This document shows, piece after piece, positions 8,985-17,709 of a DNA stretch of 64,000 nt. Position numbers and translations under genes: made by a program. The stretch's first letter is position 1, and each line of letters starts with the position of its first letter. Source of the stretch: GCA-002050365 sp964237235 (GTDB taxonomy: Bacteria > Acidobacteriota > Blastocatellia > Pyrinomonadales > Pyrinomonadaceae); contig CAXSGY010000027.1 in assembly GCA_964237235.1 (NCBI GenBank), positions 10,304 to 74,303 on the forward strand, written 5' to 3'. The notes below the pieces were generated by a model. It had not been told where the DNA came from. It worked only from the letters and a program-made list of their open reading frames with translations, and searched no databases.

Positions 8985-9836
8985 TTAATTTTTCGCTTTT
9001 TTCGTTTGCGCGTCGGTTTGCTCGACTTCGACATCCGTGCGTTTAACCGTTTCGTTGATCGTCTGCTCGCGTTCGGTAACGTTTTTGCCGACGACGACTT
9101 CTTCAACGACGCGGGCTTCTTTGGAAACGACCGGAACTTCCGCTTTGGTCGTGACATTAAAAGTGCCTTCTTTGACCGAATCGAAATCCGCGTCGCTCGC
9201 CGCGCGGTCCACCGGACGGCGGTCAACCGTCACGTTTTCCTCGCGCAAATTAATCGTTTCCGAAACGTCTTTTTCCGAAACGCTCGTGTGAACACGCACG
9301 CCGCCGCGCTGAACGACGCGCTTGCCGACGTTGAGTTGTTCTTCGATTACCGGCAGCGCGATTTCGTCTTTGCCGCCGTAATTTTTCATTTCGGTTTGCG
9401 TCTGATCCGCCGTATAAAGCGGAGCTTTTTGGTCGAATTTTTGATAACCCGAAGCGCGATACTGCGCTTGGCGGCGATCAACGTCCACCGCGCCGGCATC
9501 GTTCAGAATGTCCGCCGCGCGTTCGGTCAGCGCATCGCCGGTTTTAACGGTGACAATCGCACTGCCGCGTCTGACCGATTCCGCATAAACGCCGCGCTCG
9601 TCGTCGTTGATGTCAGTGCCGAAAATTCCGTCGAAAAAATTCGAGATTTTATCGCCGATTGAATTTCCGGTCGTATAATCCGTCGAATTCGCGCCGCCGT
9701 AAGTTTCATAACCTTTGCCGCCGTCGTTTCTGGCGATGGAAATATCGCCCTGTTTAATGCCCGCCTGCGATAACTGCTGAACGGCTTTCTGCGCCGCCGC
9801 GTAGTCGTCGAAAATTCCTACAAGTGTCGTTGCCAT
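8985..9836 (-). CDS. DUF2382 stress protein with GSP17M-like N-terminal domain
   Basis: A 283-residue protein. Residues 1-110 start MATTLVGIFDDYAAAQKAVQ and contain the Gly/Asp-rich ISIARNDGGKGYETYGG segment and the VRRGSAIVTVKTGD strand, as in general stress protein 17M-like domains. Residues about 165-275 are DUF2382 with IALPVIEEQLNVGKRVVQRG, NLREENVTVDRRPVDRA and VSKEARVVEEVVVGKNV. The C-terminal half parallels the protein at 7340-8077, so this pair arose by duplication. It is the middle gene of the minus-strand run, with short gaps on each side. Confidence 0.88.
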   Translation of the reverse strand: MATTLVGIFDDYAAAQKAVQQLSQAGIKQGDISIARNDGGKGYETYGGANSTDYTTGNSIGDKISNFFDGIFGTDINDDERGVYAESVRRGSAIVTVKTGDALTERAADILNDAGAVDVDRRQAQYRASGYQKFDQKAPLYTADQTQTEMKNYGGKDEIALPVIEEQLNVGKRVVQRGGVRVHTSVSEKDVSETINLREENVTVDRRPVDRAASDADFDSVKEGTFNVTTKAEVPVVSKEARVVEEVVVGKNVTEREQTINETVKRTDVEVEQTDAQTKKAKN

Positions 9837-9887
9837 AATGTTTATTTCTCCCTTTTGTTCTGTTTTATTTAACCGAACGGCGAAAAA

Positions 9888-10571
9888 TTATTCGCCGCTT
9901 TTTTGTTTATCGAACGCGCCGGACGAAGCGTTGATTCGCTCGCCGCCCGCGTCCGGTTCGATTTGTTCGAGCGTCGCTTCTTCGCGGCGCAAAACAAATT
10001 CCTGCGGATGGCGAAGCGTGTCGCGGCGCGTTTTGATTCTGATTTCTTCGCGCAGCACCAGCTTCTTTTCAATCACCAAAACTTCTTCGAGCAAAGGCAC
10101 GATCATCACGTCGCCTTCGCGCCTGATTTCCGGCGGCGCGGCGACGAATTGATTAACCGGCACGCGCTCGAATTCGACTTCTTCGCGCAAAGTCGGTTCG
10201 TCAATTGTTTCGATTCGTTCCCGCACGGTTTTATGAACGCGCACGCCGCCGGTCAAAACTTTTCGGCGAGCGATTTTCAATTGTTCTTCGAGCAGCGGAA
10301 CCACGATTTGCGCCGCCGCGCCGAAATCCGCCGCGCCGTATTGCGTCGCTTGATTTGCTTCGATCAACTCGGCGAAACTGCCTGGGAATTTGAATTCGTG
10401 GTCGTCGCGTTCGACAAATACTCCGGCATCGGCGAACACCTGCGAGCCGTCATCAAACCGCACGAGAACCAGCTTCGATTCGCTGCCCTGCGGCGGCACA
10501 ACCGTTAAATCAAGCGTTCCGCGCACGCCTTTTTCGTCAACTATATAAAATGCCGCTTTCGTTTCGTCCAT
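9888..10571 (-). CDS. DUF2382 protein with two half-domains
   Basis: A 227-residue cytoplasmic protein. The N-terminal 75 residues form an unclassified beta-rich region (a PRC-like fold is possible). Two DUF2382-like stretches follow: IVVPLLEEQLKIARRKVLTG, with TLREEVEFERVPVNQF, and then MIVPLLEEVLVIEKKLVLRE, with RREEATLEQIEPD. It is the first gene of the DUF2382 run and is preceded by about 275 bases of AT-rich sequence after the two-component system, so the run probably has its own promoter. Function is unknown beyond the family association with stress. Confidence 0.85.
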   Translation of the reverse strand: MDETKAAFYIVDEKGVRGTLDLTVVPPQGSESKLVLVRFDDGSQVFADAGVFVERDDHEFKFPGSFAELIEANQATQYGAADFGAAAQIVVPLLEEQLKIARRKVLTGGVRVHKTVRERIETIDEPTLREEVEFERVPVNQFVAAPPEIRREGDVMIVPLLEEVLVIEKKLVLREEIRIKTRRDTLRHPQEFVLRREEATLEQIEPDAGGERINASSGAFDKQKSGE

Positions 10572-10847
10572 AACTTTTTTCTTCGCACACGGATAACCAA
10601 CTGTTTAATTCGCGCCAAAATAATTTCTGTGATTTAACGATATGTTTTTTCGGCAGGGGCGAAAACCGTATTATCACTAACGCGGCATAAGTAATTTCGC
10701 TGTATTTGGAAAGCGGGAAAAGAAAAATCGAGTCTCTCAAAAACGTGAAAAAAAAATCGTTAACTTATTAAAACGAACCGGCTTTTGTAATTTTTAGGCA
10801 CTTGCTATTAATTCTTGTCCGTCGGAAATCGAAAATTTTCGAGAAAT

Positions 10848-11510
10848 TTATTTGGCGGCATCGCGCTCGATAATATAACGGGCAATTTCGACGCGGTTAG
10901 AGAAACTTTTTTTGGCGAGAATACGCGAAACGTGCATTTCGACGGTGCGGACGCTGACGTTGAGCTGCGCCGCGATTTCCTTGTTGCTCAGAGATTTGGC
11001 GACGAGCGACGCGACGCGCCCTTCGGCTTCGGTCAAACCGGAAAACGATGATGCCGGCGATTTATCCGTTTCGTCCGATTGATTTTTCGGCGCGTCAATC
11101 GGCGGCGCGGCGGAGCGGGCAATGCGTCCGTGCGTGCGCGAAACACGGTTCAGAATATTTTCGATGACGGCGACGAGTTCCTCCGGCTCGAACGGTTTGA
11201 CGAGATATGCGTCAACGCCGGCGCGAAAGCCGTTGATGCGGTCTTCGCGGCGTTCTTTGGCAGTCAAAAAAACAATCGGAATCAAATCCGTGCGCGGATT
11301 CGAGCGCACGGCGGCGGCGAGCGTGAAACCGTCCGTGCCGGGCATCATAATATCGCTGACGATCAAATCGGGAATGATCTCGGCGAGTTTTAGAAGCGCG
11401 TCCGCGCCGTCGCGGGCAGTCATCGTTTGAAAGCCGGATTTTTCCAGAAAAACGGCGATCACGCGCAAAAGGCGAGCGTTGTCTTCGACGATCAGCAGAC
11501 GTTTTTTCAC
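10848..11510 (-). CDS. response regulator, REC plus LuxR-type HTH
   Basis: A 220-residue regulator. The receiver domain (1-122) has acidic residues E9-D10, phospho-acceptor D53 in VSDIMMPG, T83 and K105 in VKPFEP. A linker of about 35 residues leads to a GerE/LuxR HTH (158-215) with LTEAEGRVASLVAKSLSNKE and VSVRTVEMHVSRI. It overlaps the kinase gene by four bases (ATGA), so the two are translationally coupled and form a cognate pair. Likely targets include the downstream DUF2382/OmpA/channel genes, by proximity only. Confidence 0.93.
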   Translation of the reverse strand: MKKRLLIVEDNARLLRVIAVFLEKSGFQTMTARDGADALLKLAEIIPDLIVSDIMMPGTDGFTLAAAVRSNPRTDLIPIVFLTAKERREDRINGFRAGVDAYLVKPFEPEELVAVIENILNRVSRTHGRIARSAAPPIDAPKNQSDETDKSPASSFSGLTEAEGRVASLVAKSLSNKEIAAQLNVSVRTVEMHVSRILAKKSFSNRVEIARYIIERDAAK

Positions 11511-13279
11511 TTCGCTTCTCCTTCGTCAAATTCGTATTCGTCAATCAAATCAACTTCGTCAATCGCATCGTTCCAGACGGCGAGATAAACCGTAAAAAGA
11601 CTGCCGCGCCCGACTTCGGATTCGACCGCGACGCGCCCGCCGAGTTCGTTTATCAAACGTCTCGCCAGATACAAACCCAAACCGACACCCGGCGTTTCGG
11701 CGCGTCCGCCCGCATCGTCCGGCGTGCCGTCGGTCGTCTGGTCGTGCGGCACGAACTTCGTTCCGCGATAAAATTTCTGGAAAAGAAGCGGAATGTCTTC
11801 GGCGTGAATGCCGCGTCCCGTATCTTTAATGCCGATGGCAATTTCGCCCGCCGTTTCAATTTCCGATTCGTTCGCGCCCGCTTCGACGGCGGAAACGTAT
11901 TTCGCCGAAATGCTGATCGCGCCGCCGATAGGAGTATATTTAATGGCGTTTTCGATGATCGAACACAGAGCGCGGCGAGTCGCTTTTTCATCGCCCCTGG
12001 CGACCGGCAGAGTTTCGTCGTAGGCGACGCTGAATTTTTGCTCGCGGGCATCGGCGGCGAATCGTTCGATTTTTTCGCACGAGCGCAGCAAACGATTGAC
12101 ATCCACGCGCTCGCGGCGTAAATCAATCGAGTCTTCCTCAATCCGCGCCACATCGAGCAGATTGAGAATCATATCAATCTGGCGGTCGCATTCGGCGGTG
12201 ATCGTTTCGAGGTATTCCTGTTTTTCTTCCGCCGATTCGCCGCCGCTCTGCATCATTCGGGCAAGCATTTTAATCGTCGTCAGCGGCGTGCGAAATTCGT
12301 GCGAAATCAATTGCAGAAATTCGTCTTTGGCGCGATTGGCGCGTTCGGCTTCGAGCCGCGCGGCTCTGGCTTGCGCGTGCGCGTTTTGTTCGCTCATAAA
12401 AAGCCGGGCGATTTCTTCCTGCGCGGCGGCGTGTTCGGTTTCGATTTGTTTGCGCGTCGTAATATCGCGCGAAACCGTCAGCATTTGCACGACGCGCCCG
12501 TTTTTATCTTTCACCGTCTGCCACATTGATTCGAGCCAGATATACTCGCCGCTTTGACGGCGCATTCGGTAAGTAACGGTCAAATCGTCCGCGCCCTTCA
12601 GGATTTTGGCGTGCGTATCGTCGCGGACGCACGGAATTTCTTCTTCGTGCATAAAATCATACAAAGATTTTCCGACGAGATCTTCCGGCGCGTAACCGAG
12701 CAGTTCGAGCGACGACGGCGAAGCGTAAAAATAAACGCCTTCGAGGTCGTGCAGGCAAACCAGATCGGACACGTTTTCGGCGAGCAGGCGATAACGCGCT
12801 TCGGATTCGCGGACTAATTCGTCGGCGCGGGTTTGCCGGGTGATGTCGGCGATAAATCCTTCGAGCGCGACGACGTTACCCGCGGCATCGTTTATAAACC
12901 GGAAGCGGTCGCGGACGTGTTTCAGCTCGCCGTTTCGATTGACGATGCGGTACACCACTTCGAGCGGCGGTTTATTCCGCGCTTCGTCATCGTTCATCAG
13001 CCGCTTAATTTCCGCACGCACTTGCTCGCGGTCATCTACGTGAATAATCGCGTCCCAATTCACCGTTTTTTCGCGCGTTAGTTCATCAGCCGTGTAGCCC
13101 GTCAAATTCAAACAGCCGTCGCTGATAAATTCGCTCGAAAATTTATCGTCCGTCCGGCAACGATAAACCACGCCGGGCAAATTGCCGATTAAAGTCCGCA
13201 AAAAACGCTCGCGCTCGCGCAACAGAAATTCAAAATCTTGATGTTTGATATTTTTGTCGGATTGGTTGATTTCCGTCAT
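11507..13279 (-). CDS. PAS-PAS hybrid-type sensor histidine kinase (soluble)
   Basis: A 590-residue kinase without membrane segments. PAS 1 with PAC is at about 22-150, PAS 2 with PAC at about 155-280, a coiled-coil at about 278-320, and HisKA with H327 in ISHEFRTPL. The HATPase_c has its N-box at 441-450 (IIENAIKYTP), DTGRG at 486-490 and GVGLGLYLAR at 531-540. A cytoplasmic sensor of redox, ligand or energy state is expected from the PAS pair. The C-tail (570-590) is very acidic. It is the promoter-proximal gene of the minus-strand stress island and is coupled to the LuxR-type regulator. Confidence 0.93.
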   Translation of the reverse strand: MTEINQSDKNIKHQDFEFLLRERERFLRTLIGNLPGVVYRCRTDDKFSSEFISDGCLNLTGYTADELTREKTVNWDAIIHVDDREQVRAEIKRLMNDDEARNKPPLEVVYRIVNRNGELKHVRDRFRFINDAAGNVVALEGFIADITRQTRADELVRESEARYRLLAENVSDLVCLHDLEGVYFYASPSSLELLGYAPEDLVGKSLYDFMHEEEIPCVRDDTHAKILKGADDLTVTYRMRRQSGEYIWLESMWQTVKDKNGRVVQMLTVSRDITTRKQIETEHAAAQEEIARLFMSEQNAHAQARAARLEAERANRAKDEFLQLISHEFRTPLTTIKMLARMMQSGGESAEEKQEYLETITAECDRQIDMILNLLDVARIEEDSIDLRRERVDVNRLLRSCEKIERFAADAREQKFSVAYDETLPVARGDEKATRRALCSIIENAIKYTPIGGAISISAKYVSAVEAGANESEIETAGEIAIGIKDTGRGIHAEDIPLLFQKFYRGTKFVPHDQTTDGTPDDAGGRAETPGVGLGLYLARRLINELGGRVAVESEVGRGSLFTVYLAVWNDAIDEVDLIDEYEFDEGEAK

Positions 13280-13453
13280 ATTTTTTCAAAAAGAGACTTG
13301 CTATTTACAGTATGCAAAAATTGGCTTCCGAGTCTAATTAAAGTCGGCGCAAATTTTCCGCCGTGAAAAGGCTTCGGCGAAAAGGCGTGACGTTCAAATC
13401 GTAAATTTCGTTAACTGACAAACCGCTCGCAACAGTAATCGGCATGTTCGCAT

Positions 13454-13860
13454 TCATTTTTTCGCGCCGTTGACTTTTACCGTCATTTTCTTTCCAAAAA
13501 TCACGTCCGAAGTCGTAAACCAAAATAGGGGAGACGGCTTTTTACCGGCGACGATCGGATGCCGGGCGCGCAGCCGCAACTCATTCGTCCAACGATCCTC
13601 GATTGATTCGACGAGAATGGCGCGGATGCGTTTTACGCCGTAATCCGCAACGCGTCGTTTCTGCTTGAGGACGTAATGAAAATGAGTGTGAAGCTTTCTA
13701 TTAAACTTTTTAATAGAAGTGTTTTTTCTGTCTGCTTCGTACTGCTTCGTAAAAGAAATACTGCGTTTTGTCGTCGCCGGCGCGGTTGGGAAAGTGGAGG
13801 GCGAGAAAGGCATCACAGTTTGAAAATTCAACTGTCGAAGAAATATTTTAATAGTCCTTT
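13454..13860 (-). pseudogene. replication-relaxation family protein, C-terminal remnant with 10-bp duplication
   Basis: Two frames combine into the C-terminal part of a replication-relaxation domain protein. The first is SSTVEFSNCDAFLALHFPNR and AGDDKTQYFFYEA. The second is DRKNTSIKKFNRKLHTHFHY and then VKRIRAILVESIEDRWTNEL and PSPLFWFTTSDVIFGKK. They are knocked out of frame by an exact tandem duplication, CTGCTTCGTA at 13732-13741 and 13742-13751 on the plus strand. A stop lies just upstream of the first part, so the N-terminal domain is gone. Such proteins are usually plasmid- or element-borne. This is a relic of a mobile element. Confidence 0.7.
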
Positions 13861-14367
13861 TTTACCTTAAAAATTCAGGGATTAAAATTTTTACGACTTG
13901 AAATAAATGAATTGATAGTCATTAAATAAATCTTTAGATTATCAATTCTCGTATATTTCGAGTCGTAATTTTTAAATCGAGAGCGGCGTTTGCTACCTGC
14001 CGATGAAGCTCAGATTCGATACGTCTTCATCTACATTTATCAGCAGAGACGACGGAGTAAACGAATAGCGCTTGCTGCTGGCAGAAAGAACATACGTTCT
14101 TCCCGATATAACATCGGCGAAGCTGAAACAACCGCATGCATCGTAACCAGCAACAATCTTTTTCCGCAAATCTCAAGAGAATGCCTTCGTATAGCCATTC
14201 TGACTTGTAGTTTTCAAATATCTGAAATCCGTTCCATCATCTACTCGGACAATTAAAATAAATATTTTTGAAACTATCTCATTGCCGCAAATTCATACGT
14301 TCATCGTTATGAATTTCGCCGGAATAAATTCGGAGGGACAATCATTTATCTGATTCGATTCTCAAAA
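13861..14367. other. intergenic region with no convincing gene
   Basis: About 500 AT-rich bases. Apart from the inverted repeat at 13883-13977 nothing is recognised. An 88-codon frame at 13990-14256 (+) has no family and contains runs such as YVFIYIYQQRRRSKR that look non-coding. Confidence 0.4.
13883..13977. repeat. long imperfect inverted repeat (about 40-bp arms)
   Basis: The left arm at about 13883-13920 (TTACGACTTGAAATA...GAATTGATAGTC) is the near reverse complement of the right arm at about 13938-13977, which reads TTACGACTCGAAATATACG then GAATTGATAATC on the minus strand. Roughly four of five positions match over 40 bases, with about 18 bases between the arms. It could be a short non-autonomous element, the fused ends of a deleted insertion sequence, or a large hairpin RNA. 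Confidence 0.6.
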
Positions 14368-14998
14368 TTAATATGACAGCTCCGGCATTTTCCGTATATA
14401 AAGATCATTCGTCAGCTTTTTGAGCATAAAATCGGTGACATCGGCGCGGGATATTTTGAATTCGAGATTCTTTTCCGTCACCGGAAATCCGGTTTGATAT
14501 GTGCCATTGAAGTTGCCATCGGTTAGTGCCGCCGGGCGGACGATGATCCAGTCGAGAGAGCTTTTTCTAACCAGCGTTTCCTGAATTTCGTGGTCGTCAA
14601 AAGCGCGGCGCAGAAACAGCGGGACGAGAATATATTTATAAAGAAACGGCAGCATCTCGCGGCTGTCGCCGACTCCGATGGTCGAAAGCGAAATAAAACG
14701 GCAAATATTTGCCGCTTCCATCGCGCGGATAATATTGCGCGTTCCTTCCGAACGAACGGGACTTTTGCTCGTTGCCGGCGCGCCGATTGCCGACAGCACG
14801 ACATCCTGATCTTTGATCATTTGCTCGACCGCTTCGTAATTCATGACGTCGCCTTCGACGATTTTTAAGTGGTCGTATTTAATATCCAGTTTTGCCGGAT
14901 TTCGCGCCAACGCCGTGACGACGTGTCCCTGCTCAAGAGCCTGTTCGACCAGTTTGCGCCCCGTGCCGCCGGTCGCTCCGTAAAATTGCTAATCTCAT
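14368..14998 (-). pseudogene. NAD(P)H-binding (NmrA-like SDR) protein, one frameshift near its start
   Basis: A Rossmann protein of about 208 residues. ATG at 14998 with GGAGA upstream gives MRLAIL. After a one-base offset near 14980 the frame continues GATGGTGRKLVEQALEQGH and runs to the stop at 14368. The glycine motif G-A-T-G-G-T-G and the later VVLSAIGAPATSKSPV, STIGVGD and WIIVRPAALTDG segments place it in the NAD(P)H-binding atypical SDR group. The offset is a single spot beside a T-run, so sequencing error is possible. Without correction, translation would start internally at about 14910 and lose the nucleotide-binding loop. Confidence 0.8.
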
Positions 14999-15078
14999 AT
15001 TTTTCTCCGTTTAATTTGTTAACTCGTAAAACCTGATAATTTGTAAAATTTGAATATTCTCTCAGTCCTGTTTCAGTT

Positions 15079-15270
15079 TCAAAGAATGAGCGAAATAACA
15101 AATGCCGTCGTCGAGGCAAGCGCGCCGAGTGTGCGAACGTGATTCCAAAACATCCAGGAATCGAAAAAACCGCTCCAGAGTTTCGCGCTGTCGGGCGTGT
15201 TCGGCGCGACTGCCGCGAGCGCGTCATTCTGCGGAATGTTAAAGATCATTGTCACCCGCGAAGCAATCTC
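15079..15270 (-). pseudogene. DUF1772 (anthrone oxygenase-like) C-terminal remnant
   Basis: About 60 codons encode VTMIFNIPQNDALAAVAPN, SGFFDSWMFWNHVRTLGALA and a final hydrophobic helix ending AFVISLIL. The N-P-x-N-x-x-L segment and W-x-x-W-N-x-V-R-T motif are typical of the last third of DUF1772 membrane proteins (about 150 residues when intact). No start or N-terminal helices are found upstream, and a MITE-like element begins 75 bases away. It lies upstream of, and on the same strand as, the NAD(P)-binding gene. Confidence 0.65.
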
Positions 15271-15345
15271 CGCCGCTCTACGTGAATACCGGCGACTCGG
15301 CGAAGCAAAATTTTCAGACTTAATTTTGTTCGATATTAATAATCA

Positions 15346-15542
15346 GGTCTATGGTAGTTAAGCTAATCAAAAAGCGTCTTTTATTGCCGAAGATTTCTAT
15401 TTTTCTTCAATAAAAACCATTGTTAAGAAAACTTACTTGAATACAATATTAAGCTCGAAATTTGGAAGCGCATTTTGTCAACGTAAACGTTCTGAATGAA
15501 AAAGTTTAACTCAATTTCAGAATTATTTAACTACCATAGACC
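15346..15542. mobile_element. MITE-like 197-bp element with 16-bp perfect terminal inverted repeats
   Basis: GGTCTATGGTAGTTAA at 15346-15361 is the exact reverse complement of TTAACTACCATAGACC at 15527-15542. The interior is AT-rich and codes for nothing. No clear target-site duplication is visible at the edges. Its position beside a truncated DUF1772 gene and just upstream of an intact gene start suggests insertion and possible promoter donation. Transposon descent is inferred from architecture only. Confidence 0.6.
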
Positions 15543-15571
15543 CTAAAAGAAAACGTATAGGAGATTTAAGA

Positions 15572-16246
15572 ATGACGGAAAAACGTGAAAAAGCGACGCA
15601 GGATCAAATTTTACAGTTTATGACAACCGAACATTTCACTCTACAAACGATGCGCGGGGCGACGGTTGCCGAATCGAACGGGCGGATTCAGCTTTACATC
15701 GGCGCGGTGTCGAGCGCGGTCGTCGCGCTTGCCTTCATCGGACAGGTCGCGGGAATGAACGAAGGCTTTTACGTGTTCGGGTTAGTTCTGTTTCCCTCGT
15801 TATTCTTTTTGGGTTTCGTCACGTTCGACAGGGTTTTGCAGATCGCGCTCGAAGATTGGATGTATGCCGCCGAAACGAACCGCATCCGGCATTATTACGC
15901 CGAGATTGCGCCCGAAATGCGCCGTTATTTTATCGAATCGGTTTATGACGACACGCCGGGCGTGATGCAGTCAATCGGACAGCGACCGCACATCTGGCAA
16001 TTCTTTTTGACGGGTTCGGGAATGGTCGGCGTGATTAACAGCATTCTCGTCGGCGTATTCGCGGGACTGGCGTTAAAGTTCGCGTTCGGTTTGCTGCTCG
16101 TTGTCTGCGCCGCGCTTGGAATTGTTTTTTTCATCCTCAGCGTCTTCCTTCATTATCGCCGCCAGATCGCAAAATTTACCTGGGTCGGGAGTCAGCACAA
16201 AATCCTTTTTCCAAACACGAATGGCGCGAAAGATTTATGGAGATGA
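15572..16246 (+). CDS. four-helix membrane protein of unknown function
   Basis: A 224-residue protein with AGGAG upstream of the ATG. A polar N-terminus (1-45) is followed by two hydrophobic segments (about 46-63 and 68-88), a long polar middle with ETNRIRHYYAEIAPEMRRYF (about 100-145), two more helices (about 147-170 and 172-190) and a polar tail. The layout matches hypothetical membrane proteins seen widely in soil bacteria. I do not recognise a named family. Expression may start within the neighbouring MITE-like repeat, which ends 30 bases upstream. Confidence 0.8.
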   Translation: MTEKREKATQDQILQFMTTEHFTLQTMRGATVAESNGRIQLYIGAVSSAVVALAFIGQVAGMNEGFYVFGLVLFPSLFFLGFVTFDRVLQIALEDWMYAAETNRIRHYYAEIAPEMRRYFIESVYDDTPGVMQSIGQRPHIWQFFLTGSGMVGVINSILVGVFAGLALKFAFGLLLVVCAALGIVFFILSVFLHYRRQIAKFTWVGSQHKILFPNTNGAKDLWR

Positions 16247-16405
16247 GCTTTATTCGACTCTTGATAAAATCTACCGCTGCACACTCTTCAATCATTCTTT
16301 CGGTTATAATCGAGTTTCTGCTTCGGGGAGAAATTTGCCGGCGCGATTATCGCCTGCGCTCGATACTTCCGCTGCCGACTGAAAATAATTGGCGATTCTA
16401 AAACT

Positions 16406-17371
16406 ATGAAGAAAATAGTGAAAATAAATATTTTAACAAGCATAATTCTTTCAGTTTTTTTCCTGCACGGAGCGGCGGCGGCTCAAAAAACAGTGAGACA
16501 AACCATTGATCCGGCAGTTGCCAAACTCGGCAAAAATTTCACTTCAAATTATGCTGAAGTCAACGGCACGAGGATTCATTACGTGCGCGGCGGCGCGGGT
16601 CCGGCGGTGATTTTGATTCACGGATTCCCGGAGGACTGGTCGGAATTTCAAAAGGTGATGCCGCGTCTCGCCGAAAAATTTACGGTCGTCGCCGTCGATC
16701 TGCGCGGCATCGGCGGTTCAAAAGCGACGGTTGGCGGCTACGACGCGGCGAATCTGGCGAAGGATGTCGAACGGCTTGCCGAAAAATTGAAACTCGAAAA
16801 TTATTACGTCGCCGGTCACGATTTGGGCGGCATCGTCGCGTATGCTTTCGCCCGCCAGTTTCCCGAAAAGACGCGCGGCGTGATGGTTCTCGAAGTCCCT
16901 TTGCCGGGCATCGAGCCTTGGAACGAAGTAGTATCAAATCCGAAATCCTGGCACACAAATTTTCATCAGGTGCCGAAATTGCCGGAAGAATTGGTGATGG
17001 GCAGACAGGCGATTTATTTTCAGTATTTTTTCGATATTATTAAAACCAAACTGACCAGACAAGAGTCCGCGCACTACGTCAACTCATACAAATCCGCCGC
17101 TCAACTTCGTTCGGGTTTCGACATTTACCGCGCCTTCCCGGAAAACGAAAAGTTCAATCAGGCGCAAAATTCGCCACTCGATTTGCCGCTGGTTTTAGTC
17201 GGCGGCGAAGAATCGTTCGGCGCGATGATGCCGCGAATTGCCGAATCTTTACGAGCAAAAGGCTGCCGGAACGTGCAGACGGAAATCGTCAAAAACGCCC
17301 GTCATTATTTGTTCGACGAGCAGCCCGAAGCGATGGCGGAGATGATCGAAAAATACGCAGAGGTCAAATAA
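16406..17371 (+). CDS. secreted alpha/beta hydrolase (epoxide hydrolase/haloalkane dehalogenase-like)
   Basis: A 321-residue exported hydrolase. The signal peptide covers residues 1-27 (a hydrophobic core then GAAAAQK). The fold starts at NYAEVNGTRIHYVRGG. The oxyanion segment is LIHGFPEDWSEF (about 72-83), and the nucleophile elbow AGHDLGG has an aspartate at 139, as in epoxide hydrolases and dehalogenases rather than the serine of esterases. The C-terminal ARHYLFDEQPEAMAE carries the catalytic His. Cap-domain residues lie between. The likely reaction is hydrolysis of epoxide or halogenated substrates in the periplasm. Confidence 0.9.
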   Translation: MKKIVKINILTSIILSVFFLHGAAAAQKTVRQTIDPAVAKLGKNFTSNYAEVNGTRIHYVRGGAGPAVILIHGFPEDWSEFQKVMPRLAEKFTVVAVDLRGIGGSKATVGGYDAANLAKDVERLAEKLKLENYYVAGHDLGGIVAYAFARQFPEKTRGVMVLEVPLPGIEPWNEVVSNPKSWHTNFHQVPKLPEELVMGRQAIYFQYFFDIIKTKLTRQESAHYVNSYKSAAQLRSGFDIYRAFPENEKFNQAQNSPLDLPLVLVGGEESFGAMMPRIAESLRAKGCRNVQTEIVKNARHYLFDEQPEAMAEMIEKYAEVK

Positions 17372-17511
17372 AATAAAAATTACAATAAGCTCTGGTCAGC
17401 GAATTTGAAACGCGTTACGAAATTTACGGCAACGCTGAACAAATTTTGATTTTAAATGAGATTTGAAATTGTCCTTTCTAAATATAGAAAAGAATCTTTT
17501 TCAGTGAATTT

Positions 17512-17709
17512 TTACCGTTCATCAGAAATTTTATCTCTCGCCTCGCTCACGCCTTCCGTCGTCATCTGGACGCGCTTCAGCGTGCCGTCCGCATTGTAAA
17601 AGAGATAATCCACGCACACCGAACGCCGATGACTGCCGCCGTCTTTGAGCGCGCCGTTGTGATAAAAGAAATACGATTTGCCCTTCAAGTTTCGATTAAT
17701 TTCAGGATT
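17512..17709 (-). pseudogene. glycoside hydrolase family 43 C-terminal fragment
   Basis: About 65 codons read NPEINRNLKGKSYFFYHNG, then GGSHRRSVCVDYLFYNADGT and LKRVQMTTEGV before the stop. GKSYFFYHNGAL plus RRSVCVDYL is the characteristic end of GH43 arabinofuranosidase/xylosidase proteins. A stop codon lies immediately upstream and the piece overlaps the last 25 bases of the XRE regulator gene in another frame. The first 250 or more residues are therefore gone, and a deletion joined the two sequences. Confidence 0.75.

Noticed and set aside
13990..14256. 88-codon plus-strand frame near the large inverted repeat
   Set aside because: Composition (YIYQQRRRS) is not protein-like and nothing supports the start.
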